In this document: in pieces, positions 1 to 5,338 of the stretch
Position numbering within the stretch: the first letter of the stretch is position 1
Layout: each line of letters begins with the position of its first letter
DNA from: CAWBCI01 sp963787195
GTDB lineage: Bacteria; Bacteroidota; Bacteroidia; Bacteroidales; JAGOPY01
Assembly: GCA_963787195.1 (NCBI GenBank)
Contig: CAWBCI010000024.1
Span: forward strand, 1 to 9,451
Reading direction: 5' to 3'
DNA: 9,451 nucleotides
Translations under genes and position numbers: made by a program
The notes under the pieces: generated by a model
The model's database searches: none
What the model was told of the DNA's origin: nothing
Seen by the model: only the letters and a program-made list of their open reading frames with translations

Positions 1-137
1 GTTTTCTTGACAGGCGTCAGATTAACACCGCATTTTTCGTAAATGTACTTCCTGAAATGCTTGAAATCGACCTCCGGCATGACAGTGCCGGGATTAGTTA
101 AATTATTAGCAGTCCGTTCCGCTTGGGATATACTCAT
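1..137 (-). CDS. cheR: CheR-type chemoreceptor glutamate methyltransferase, N-terminal part only
   Basis: The gene reads leftward from an ATG at 137 and leaves the window after 45 codons. The visible protein starts MSISQAERTAN and then contains FRKYIYEKCGVNLTPVKK at about residues 28-45. This matches the opening helix of the CheR N-terminal domain, where an (I/Y)-Y-x-x-x-G-(I/V)-N-L-(T/S)-P-x-K pattern is characteristic. CheR family enzymes use S-adenosylmethionine to methylate glutamates on chemoreceptors; the SAM-binding domain would lie outside the window. Two stop codons (TGA at 141-143 and TAA at 138-140) precede the start, and a GAAAGAGA stretch a few bases upstream can act as ribosome binding site. 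A CheW-like fragment lies upstream on the same strand, as expected in a chemotaxis operon. This block may not belong to the same genome as the rest of the window. Confidence 0.8.
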   Translation of the reverse strand, partial: MSISQAERTANNLTNPGTVMPEVDFKHFRKYIYEKCGVNLTPVKK

Positions 138-340
138 TTATCAATCTCTTTCAAACTGATCATCCAGCATATCGCCGCGATCCTGCATTCCAAGGACGAC
201 ATCACCGGAATTTACAATGTTAAGCGGCTTATAGCCTTGTCCATTTCACCCAGCCGGCATCTTTTCGGATAAGCAACGATACACCCATTTGAAAAACCGA
301 AGATAGGGCGGATCGAATATCCATCCCCTGGCATTGAACG
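138..340 (-). other. Gap between cheW and cheR with unassigned coding-like frames
   Basis: This 203-base gap reads in the same direction as its neighbours. A 40-codon frame starts at an ATG at 334, nine bases after the CheW stop, and ends with TAA at 212-214; its protein begins MPGDGYSIRPIFGFSNG. A second frame, open from just before that point, ends with NSGDVVLGMQDRGD...DDQFERD and TGA at 141-143. The two might be one small protein of about 70 residues split by a frameshift, or non-coding. I do not recognise either product. Confidence 0.25.
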
Positions 341-580
341 TCAGACAGCCGTTTCTGCTGCTTCCGCAACTGTTGAATCGGCGCCGCTATCACGCGCGGT
401 TACCAGTTCGTCCGCAGAAAATATCCGGTCGATATCCAGGATAATGATAAACTCTTCTTCGCGTTTGCCGATTCCCTTGATGAACTCCGCCCGCCAGCGT
501 GACCCGATCTTCGGCGGGTCTTCGATCTGTTCCGGGGCCAATTCCAGAACTTCGTGAACCGAATCCCGTTCCACCACACC
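341..580 (-). pseudogene. cheW: CheW-like coupling protein, C-terminal half, 5' end missing
   Basis: The frame encodes GVVERDSVHEVLELAPEQIE, then FIKGIGKREEEFIIILDIDRIF and an acidic tail, ending with TGA at 341-343. This is the second half of a CheW domain: the family shows a D-x-V-x-E-V-L strand, a P-P-x-x-G turn, a (Y/F)-I-x-G-(I/V)-x-K segment and a final I-I-L-L-D-(I/L)-D strand. CheW bridges chemoreceptors and the CheA kinase. A full protein has about 150-170 residues; only about 80 are present and the first beta-barrel half is missing. An ATG at 592 keeps the frame open, but its first codons belong to the neighbouring secreted-protein sequence, so it is not a natural start. Third positions are GC-rich, unlike the secreted protein next to it. 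The gene is either truly truncated or cut by an assembly join. Confidence 0.75.
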
Positions 581-581
581 A
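564..581. other. Junction between the cheW fragment and the secreted-protein fragment
   Basis: Read on the minus strand, TGGTGTGGTGGAACGGGA makes sense in two frames. In one it is WCGGTG, continuing the secreted protein's AGVIWDGST. In the frame of CheW it supplies the GVVERD start of the recognisable domain. Each protein is convincing on one side of this stretch only. The GGT/GGA-rich stretch could be a short shared sequence at which two unrelated molecules were joined. By hand count GC is about 67% in 481-540 and about 32% in 661-720. Confidence 0.55.
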
Positions 582-1154
582 TGTAGAGCCATCCCAAATT
601 ACTCCGGCAACTAATGAGACATTAGTAACCGAGACAAGTACATAAGGTGACACAACCTGATTACCAAAGGAATTGCTGAATACCGAAAATCCATTGTTAT
701 TATTAATCCAAACGTTGGAACTTTCAGGAATTTGAAAATCGCCGGTATAAACTCCTACAGGAGCATTAAGAGGAAATCTGGCAACTTCATAGTCCGTATT
801 CGCAGTCATAGAAAAGGAATTAGAACCACTAAATGCATATTTTTGATAGTAATTAGTGCCATCATTGCCTAATGCTCCTTGAGCTGACCATGCAAATCCA
901 TTTTGATTTTGTATCGCTCCTACCACAGAAGTTCCTAATCCCATCGGCCAACCCAATGTGAATACCCCAGGTGTCCATACGGCGGTACTGCTCAAGAATA
1001 ATCTATGTCTGGTGTCACATAAACAATCAACTGACCATTGGCACAATCATTATTCAGCCCATAAACAATGGCTGATTTCACTTCATTAAATGATAATGAA
1101 ATCAGCAATTGTTAAAATACTTAGAGTAAATATCTTTTTCTTCATAATTTTCAT
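565..1154 (-). pseudogene. Secreted beta-rich surface protein, frameshifted and truncated
   Basis: The start is best placed at ATG 1154 (MKIMKKKIFTLSILTI), a typical lipophilic signal peptide, 15 bases after the preceding gene. That frame reaches TAA at 1086-1088. The protein resumes in the next frame as LLISLSFNEVKSAIVYGLNN and on to VTPDIDYS, where a TGA at 992-994 stops it. It then returns to the first frame as SSTAVWTPGVFTLGWPMGLG, continues through TANTDYEVARFPLNAPVG and VYTGDFQIPESSNVW, and reaches VAGVIWDGSTWCGG at the junction. The two shifts compensate each other. The family is not identified; the alternating hydrophobic strands suggest a secreted beta-sandwich module such as Bacteroidetes use in cell-surface or type IX-secreted proteins. 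The C-terminus is missing, so a sorting signal cannot be judged. The shifts may be real decay or sequencing error. Confidence 0.6.
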
Positions 1155-1169
1155 TCTTATAATTATTAT

Positions 1170-2804
1170 TTATAAATGATGAATGTAATTTACGGTAATT
1201 GACTTAGAAGAATATAATGTTGCATCAAAAGTAACATTCGCCGGATTATTGATAACAGATGAGGATATTGGAGTAATATCACTTGTTCCGGTTGCAAATT
1301 CCACATAGCCATTTAAATCTGCATCAGCATTACTGTAAACCAAACTACCAACAAATGTAGGGTCAAAAGTAGTGTTTCTAGGATCATTTATAACCGCGTT
1401 GGAAATTGGAGTTATATCACTAGTACCTGTTGCTAGTTGTACTGAGCCATCTCCATCAGTATCCCCTGACCAAAGAGCAAAAACCCCGCTAATATTTTTC
1501 ATTGCATTTGTTCCATAAATCCCAGTACCGGCAGTAAAATCAAATGAGTGAGCGCCAACTGTTGATAAGTTAACAGGGCTGGCGGTCATCACTCCAAGGT
1601 GATTTCTGTGTTTAACCGATACATAATAAGATGCTTTTGTAACTCCCTTAAGTTTTGCACCAACAGTTCCGTCGGTATTTAAAAGCACTCCGTCATTCCT
1701 GAGGAAGAATGGATATGATTTAATAACTGTACTTGGTGTACCGGCATCTCTTAACTGAACTTCAACCCAGTCAACCGTATTGGCAGGAATTGTAGTCACA
1801 GTGGTTGACAAACCATAAGGATCTGACAAAGGAATTAAACCGGCATTGTCCAGAGCAGTTGACATCGTGCCCGCGTTGTAGGCACCGGCAAGGAATAAAT
1901 TCAGGCTCAGGTCTATGCCGCTGTTGAAGTAGTCTCCAACAAAGAATTTACCAACTGAGGTGAAACCAGTGCCGCTTTGTGCGTAAGGATCAGTTCCTGT
2001 AGCTGCGCTTGAAGCGCCATATGTTGCAGTGGTACCGTCATCGGTAGTGAGAGCTACAGCACAATCTGTATTATCGAAACTGGTCTGTTCCTGTGCACCG
2101 TTCCACTGTGTGGTAGCTGTGAGGTCAGAACCACCTCCGACAAGCTCAGTCACTTCCCAGTTGCCGGTTACGGCATGGTCATTTGCAACCCAGTTGCCGG
2201 GCATGGCATCCGCAAATCTCACCCCGTAAGTGTCGGGAGTTCCGGCATTGTTGTTCAGGGTAATGGGGTTAAAGGATGCATTCCCAACCGGGAATAAAAC
2301 ATCAGTGCCGGCTACGGTCTTTTTTAAAGCGCCGGCGCCGTCAGTTACTATATAATTTGCACTTGTGGCGCCGGTGATGGCTCCCGTGGGAACGAGAAGG
2401 TCATAAGCGCCAAGGGTAATTTTTCCGTTGGTGAGTGCCAGGCTACCGTTTAGAGTTAGTGGCTGGCTGGTGAGGGAAAGGCCTGAAGCATTATCCACTT
2501 CAACCGGGCAGGGAATGGTGGTTGGGCTACTGCCATCTATTGCCTGGGCAATAGTACCGTTAAATTTCACCGTTCCGGCTGAAGCACCATCAACAGCACC
2601 TGTTCCGGCGTTGTTAATAAAATTGCCTTTTAGTTCAACCGTTCCATCGACCAGTATGGTCCCTGAAGCGGAAGCGGTGTAATCCCCCTGAACAACAAGA
2701 GTAGCACCGCTTTCAACAGTAATGGCGCCACCTGAATTGTACAATTGGGAATACCCTAACGTAAAAGACATGGCAAGAATTAGAGTTAGGAAGATTTTTT
2801 TCAT
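1170..2804 (-). CDS. Exported surface protein with beta-helix-like N-terminus and C-terminal dockerin-like repeats
   Basis: The start is placed at ATG 2804, giving MKKIFLTLILAMSFTLGYSQ, a clean signal peptide likely cut after about residue 20; a longer frame to 2867 only adds non-signal-like residues. The mature 544-residue product has three parts. Residues about 22-300 are Gly/Thr/Ser/Asn-rich short strands (ITVESGATLVVQGDY, VELKGNFINNAGTGAVDG) that suggest a beta-helix-like adhesin region. Residues about 300-440 form the Bacteroidetes module with LNLFLAGAYNAGTM, VDWVEVQLRDAG and YYVSVKHRNHLGVM. Residues 448-534 hold two calcium-loop repeats. No typical type IX C-terminal sorting domain is visible; the protein ends ITVNYIHHL. 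It is probably on or outside the cell surface; an adhesion or scaffold role is inferred only. The next secreted gene follows after 15 bases, suggesting an operon. Confidence 0.8.
   Translation of the reverse strand: MKKIFLTLILAMSFTLGYSQLYNSGGAITVESGATLVVQGDYTASASGTILVDGTVELKGNFINNAGTGAVDGASAGTVKFNGTIAQAIDGSSPTTIPCPVEVDNASGLSLTSQPLTLNGSLALTNGKITLGAYDLLVPTGAITGATSANYIVTDGAGALKKTVAGTDVLFPVGNASFNPITLNNNAGTPDTYGVRFADAMPGNWVANDHAVTGNWEVTELVGGGSDLTATTQWNGAQEQTSFDNTDCAVALTTDDGTTATYGASSAATGTDPYAQSGTGFTSVGKFFVGDYFNSGIDLSLNLFLAGAYNAGTMSTALDNAGLIPLSDPYGLSTTVTTIPANTVDWVEVQLRDAGTPSTVIKSYPFFLRNDGVLLNTDGTVGAKLKGVTKASYYVSVKHRNHLGVMTASPVNLSTVGAHSFDFTAGTGIYGTNAMKNISGVFALWSGDTDGDGSVQLATGTSDITPISNAVINDPRNTTFDPTFVGSLVYSNADADLNGYVEFATGTSDITPISSSVINNPANVTFDATLYSSKSITVNYIHHL
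1203..1463 (-). repeat. Two tandem dockerin-like calcium-loop repeats, 46 residues apart
   Basis: Within the 544-residue protein, residues 448-493 and 494-534 repeat the same plan. Each opens with an EF-hand-like loop (DTDGDGSVQ at 448-456; DADLNGYVE at 494-502), with Asp or Asn at loop positions 1, 3 and 5 and Gly at 6. Each is followed by the shared string ATGTSDITPIS, then VIN(D/N)P and (T/V)TFD. Classical dockerin loops place an acidic residue at position 12; here the Asp comes at position 16, so the loop is lengthened by about four residues. The two copies clearly differ at DNA level, so this is an old protein duplication. Confidence 0.75.
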
Positions 2805-3211
2805 AATGTATGGGTTTTTTGAATCGTAAAATTTCGCATCCATAGTAATCTTGTTAATTATTTGCAAAAATAAGAAAACACTTCAATTTTCAATGCAATA
2901 TACTCAAAAAATAACACTTAAAGTCAAAATTAACAATTTGTTAATAAAAAACATCCAGGTTATTTCACCTGATTTTATCTTCTGTTTTTTGTCTCGAATA
3001 TGCCTGACCGGAAAGTGTAATTAATTCGAATGTAGTTTTTTCATAATTAATAATGAACAAATTTAATACATTAATGCAAAAAAACAAATATTCTTAACAT
3101 AATTTATCCCGGTCAAAGAACTTTTATGGAGGTGGTAAATAAAAATTCGAATTCTTATATACGTTTTAATCGAGATATTCATGAAATGTAATAGGTCAGG
3201 ATGAAAAAAAA
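2805..3211. other. AT-rich spacer between the glucosaminidase and surface-protein genes
   Basis: These 407 bases hold no credible gene. Besides the candidate promoter at 2865-2893 there is a short stem CAGGT/ACCTG (2956-2960 with 2967-2971, six-base loop). Read on the minus strand it is followed four bases later by TTTTTT, so it could weakly terminate glucosaminidase transcripts. A 7-bp inverted pair TGACCGG (3005-3011) and CCGGTCA (3109-3115) is also present; at that distance it may be chance. A run of eight T directly follows the glucosaminidase stop on the minus strand, without an obvious stem. Confidence 0.4.
2865..2893 (-). promoter_or_regulatory. Candidate Bacteroidetes-type promoter for the 544-residue surface protein
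   Basis: On the minus strand TTG (2893-2891) is followed after 18 bases by TATTTTTG (2872-2865). This is a full match to the TAnnTTTG -7 box, with a TTG -33 element at a plausible distance. Transcription would start near 2858, leaving a leader of about 55 bases before ATG 2804. Because the region is AT-rich, a chance match is possible. Confidence 0.4.
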
Positions 3212-4189
3212 TCACTTCAAAATAACTTTTTCACCTGTTTCAGGCTGGTAATCTTTGGGGAAAGCATTTAATTTAATAAGCTTTTTCAGACGTATTCCGT
3301 ATAGCTGAGAAACATCATGCAGCGTTTCACCTTTTTTCAGGATATGAAATGCAATATCAGACTTTGCCTTTTTCTTTTCAATATAGATGATTTGTCCGGG
3401 ATGCAGGACTGAATTCCGCTTTAATTCATTATACTTATAAATCTGCCATCTGTAAATGCCAAACTCCGCTGCAATCTTATTATAGGTATCCCCTTTCCTG
3501 ACATAGATCAGCCTGGAGCCGTTGTTTTCAAAAACCTGTCTCCCATCCTTGCTGGCCCCATCGACTGAGAATTCGGGAAGGGCCTCTTCTTTGATTATAT
3601 CAGATTTATCATTGATTTCTTCCCGGGCTATGGCTTTTTCTCCCTTATATCCCTGATCGTAAATAAAAAGCCTGTTCTCTTCGATAATTTTGATCAGCAG
3701 TTCCGGATATCTCGGGTTCGTGGCATAACCAGCCTTCTTCAAACCTTTGGCCCAGCTTTTGTAATCATCAGGATCAAGCTTGAACAGGAAAGCATAACGA
3801 TCGCGCCCCGATAAAAAGGCCGAATGGTCCTTATAAGATTCTTCAGGATGTTTATATTTCCGGAAACATTCGTGTTTGGCATCATCATCCATATGGAAGG
3901 TCTTCCCATCCCATTCATTGTGACATTTTATACCGAAATGATTATTAGCTTTCCGGGCAAGTTCGCTATTCCCCGTTCCTGATTCAAGTATGCCCTGGGC
4001 CAGGGTAATACTTGCAGGAATATGAAATTTATTCATCTCCTCAATGGCAATATCTTTATAGGTCTCAATATATTCATCCACAGTGATCTTTTGAGCTTGC
4101 AGCTCATGCTTATCCAATCCAGGGTAAAAATATACGAGTGCCAATACAATAATTTGCCGTATAATATATATAAGGTGTTTTTTCACCAT
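3212..4189 (-). CDS. Exported peptidoglycan glucosaminidase (FlgJ-like, GH73) with two LysM domains
   Basis: The 325-residue product would cleave the glycan strands of peptidoglycan between N-acetylglucosamine and N-acetylmuramic acid, in the periplasm or outer envelope. A lipophilic segment at residues 6-22 followed by HELQAQ is a likely signal peptide. The glucosaminidase domain covers about 36-180 and shows IPASITLAQGILESGTGNSE with the likely catalytic Glu69, followed by NNHFGIKC and later KKAGYATNPRYPE, all family hallmarks. A charged linker leads to two LysM domains at about 228-272 (YVRKGDTYNKIAAEFGI) and 281-325 (FHILKKGETLHDVSQLYGI), which bind peptidoglycan. This order is common in Bacteroidetes wall hydrolases. 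The start ATG 4189 is the only one giving a signal peptide. The gene is divergent from rsmG across 146 bases, so the two are transcribed separately. Confidence 0.9.
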   Translation of the reverse strand: MVKKHLIYIIRQIIVLALVYFYPGLDKHELQAQKITVDEYIETYKDIAIEEMNKFHIPASITLAQGILESGTGNSELARKANNHFGIKCHNEWDGKTFHMDDDAKHECFRKYKHPEESYKDHSAFLSGRDRYAFLFKLDPDDYKSWAKGLKKAGYATNPRYPELLIKIIEENRLFIYDQGYKGEKAIAREEINDKSDIIKEEALPEFSVDGASKDGRQVFENNGSRLIYVRKGDTYNKIAAEFGIYRWQIYKYNELKRNSVLHPGQIIYIEKKKAKSDIAFHILKKGETLHDVSQLYGIRLKKLIKLNAFPKDYQPETGEKVILK

Positions 4190-4258
4190 TCCAAAATTAA
4201 TCTACTCTTTGAGTAAGTAATTATTCCCGGGGTCCAGTTATTCACAACGATTTGTTTA

Positions 4259-4266
4259 TATATTTG
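4259..4266 (+). promoter_or_regulatory. Candidate -7 box for rsmG
   Basis: TATATTTG matches the Bacteroidetes TAnnTTTG -7 box. Transcription would begin near 4273, about 60 bases before the GTG start. No good TTG or TTTG is seen at the -33 distance, which weakens the call. Confidence 0.3.
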
Positions 4267-4335
4267 TTTTGTTTCACAGGCAATGGAAGTGAATAAAAGG
4301 GATTCCCTGCTAAAATATATGTTAAATTAAAGAAG

Positions 4336-4956
4336 GTGGAAATCATATTAAAATATTTTCCCGCTCTAAGTTCCCTTCAAATTGATCAGTTTACGATGTT
4401 GGGAAGACTTTACCCGGAGTGGAATGCAGGCATCAATGTGATTTCCCGCAAAGATATAGCGAATCTATATGAAAAGCACATCCTTCATTCACTGGCTATC
4501 GCGCGTTTTTTAAGCTTCGGGCCTGGATGCAGGATTATGGATGCGGGAACCGGCGGGGGCTTTCCAGGGATCCCGCTTGCCATTCTCTTCCCTGAAGCCC
4601 GGTTTAACCTCGTGGATTCGACTGCAAAAAAACTTAAGGTTGTGAACGAAATCGCAATGGCATTAAAGCTTATGAATGTTGAAACACGCCATTCACGCCT
4701 GGAAGAAATTGACGAAACTTATGATTTTGTGGTCAGCCGTGCAGTAGCCACTATCCCGCAAATGCTGATCTGGACAGGGAAAAACATCCGTCCGGGTCAG
4801 GCAGGCTCTGTTCCCAATGGTTTACTGTATTTAAAAGGAGGTGATTTCAGCGAAGAACTCAGGTCTGTAAAACAAGCCTATACCTTATATAATCTTTCTG
4901 ATATTTTTAAGGAAGAGTTTTTTGAAACGAAAAAGCTGGTCCATGTTATTTTTTGA
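4336..4956 (+). CDS. rsmG: 16S rRNA (guanine-527-N7)-methyltransferase RsmG
   Basis: RsmG (GidB) uses S-adenosylmethionine to place the N7 methyl group on G527 of 16S rRNA. The 206-residue product has the full family length. Its start, MEIILKYFPALSSLQ, and the segment INVISRKDIANLYEKHILHS (33-52) are the usual Bacteroidetes form. The SAM-binding loop is DAGTGGGFPG at 69-78, followed by the acidic strand end FNLVDS. Later come VVSRAVA and the segment LPNGLLYLKGG-like (here VPNGLLYLKGG), also typical. The start is GTG at 4336: an upstream ATG at 4319 meets a stop after two codons, and the next in-frame ATG (residue 21) would remove the conserved first helix. AAAGAAG directly abuts the GTG, too close to be a normal ribosome binding site, which is common in this phylum. 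Cytoplasmic, probably a single-gene transcript. Confidence 0.95.
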   Translation: MEIILKYFPALSSLQIDQFTMLGRLYPEWNAGINVISRKDIANLYEKHILHSLAIARFLSFGPGCRIMDAGTGGGFPGIPLAILFPEARFNLVDSTAKKLKVVNEIAMALKLMNVETRHSRLEEIDETYDFVVSRAVATIPQMLIWTGKNIRPGQAGSVPNGLLYLKGGDFSEELRSVKQAYTLYNLSDIFKEEFFETKKLVHVIF

Positions 4957-5091
4957 AAAAGCGGAATGGCGTCAGATTTTCGCAAGAGCCGGTAAAACAA
5001 TAAAGCATGAATTGTGAACAGATCAAGTCTGATGAACAAGGACGCAGACAAGAACTAAATTCAGCCTTAATCAAATGATAATTTAATAAGA

Positions 5092-5203
5092 TTTTGTGAA
5101 ACCTTTGAGTTTTGGTGTCTTTGTGGCTATCAGAGTACCATGAATCCGGCTGGTTTCCGGAATTAGCCACAAAATCACAAATACACTAAGAATTTTCACA
5201 AAG
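5092..5203. repeat. Imperfect palindromic intergenic element
   Basis: The left arm (5092-5128) contains TTTTGTGAAACC followed by TTGGTGTCTTTGTGGCT. The right arm (5165-5203) is its imperfect reverse complement, starting AGCCACAAAATCACAAATAC and ending TTTTCACAAAG. The loop is about 36 bases. Outer ends (TTTGTGAAA/TTTCACAAA) and inner ends (TTTGTGGCT/AGCCACAAA, one mismatch) pair best, with small offsets between. It lies in the 382-base spacer between rsmG and the transporter gene. From memory, similar 'tgtctttgtggc' strings recur between genes in environmental Bacteroidetes, so it may be a dispersed REP-like or MITE-like unit. A 74-codon frame on the minus strand across it is a by-product of the repeat and not called a gene. 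The rest of 4957-5091 shows nothing recognisable. Confidence 0.55.
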
Positions 5204-5226
5204 AGAAAAGTCATTGAGTGTTCATC

Positions 5227-5248
5227 AAAAAAAATCCCTTCCGGGGAT
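5227..5248 (-). terminator. Short terminator-like stem on the minus strand
   Basis: Read on the minus strand, ATCCC-CGGAA-GGGAT forms a 5-bp stem with a five-base loop followed by seven T. That is the layout of a small intrinsic terminator, but no minus-strand gene lies upstream to be terminated. It may guard against antisense transcription or be a chance structure next to the inverted repeat. Confidence 0.25.
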
Positions 5249-5268
5249 AATCTCCATTAAATAAAATT

Positions 5269-5276
5269 TATCTTTG
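5269..5276 (+). promoter_or_regulatory. Candidate -7 box for the OPT transporter gene
   Basis: TATCTTTG fits the TAnnTTTG box exactly and would place the transcript start near 5283, giving a leader of about 56 bases. The -33 region here is the CCGGGG stem rather than TTTG, so the match is incomplete. Confidence 0.35.
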
Positions 5277-5338
5277 TCCATCTTGTAAATTTAGGTGATC
5301 ACAATTTTCCTCAAATCATAAATCAAAATTTATCGAGT

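Noticed and set aside
390..1046. A single 218-residue protein on the minus strand across the junction
   Set aside because: Its first residues are out of frame with the signal peptide segment, and its last 60 residues are the CheW sequence read in the wrong frame. It is a composite of unrelated parts.
2029..2682. Open frames on the plus strand opposite the surface protein
   Set aside because: They are mirror frames of a gene with strong signal peptide and repeats, low in complexity and with no domain of their own.
1170..2804. Type IX secretion sorting domain at the end of the 544-residue protein
   Set aside because: After the second repeat only about ten residues remain, and they lack the conserved Gly-rich strands of that domain.
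3005..3115. TGACCGG and CCGGTCA as an operator or element boundary
   Set aside because: Only seven bases pair, nearly 100 bases apart, with no further structure around them.
4192..4199. TAATTTTG on the minus strand as promoter of the glucosaminidase
   Set aside because: It matches the -7 box but lies two bases before the start codon, which would put transcription inside the signal peptide.
4946..5170. A 74-codon frame on the minus strand
   Set aside because: Its SHKDTKTQRF part comes from the palindromic repeat, it overlaps the rsmG end and has no recognised domain.
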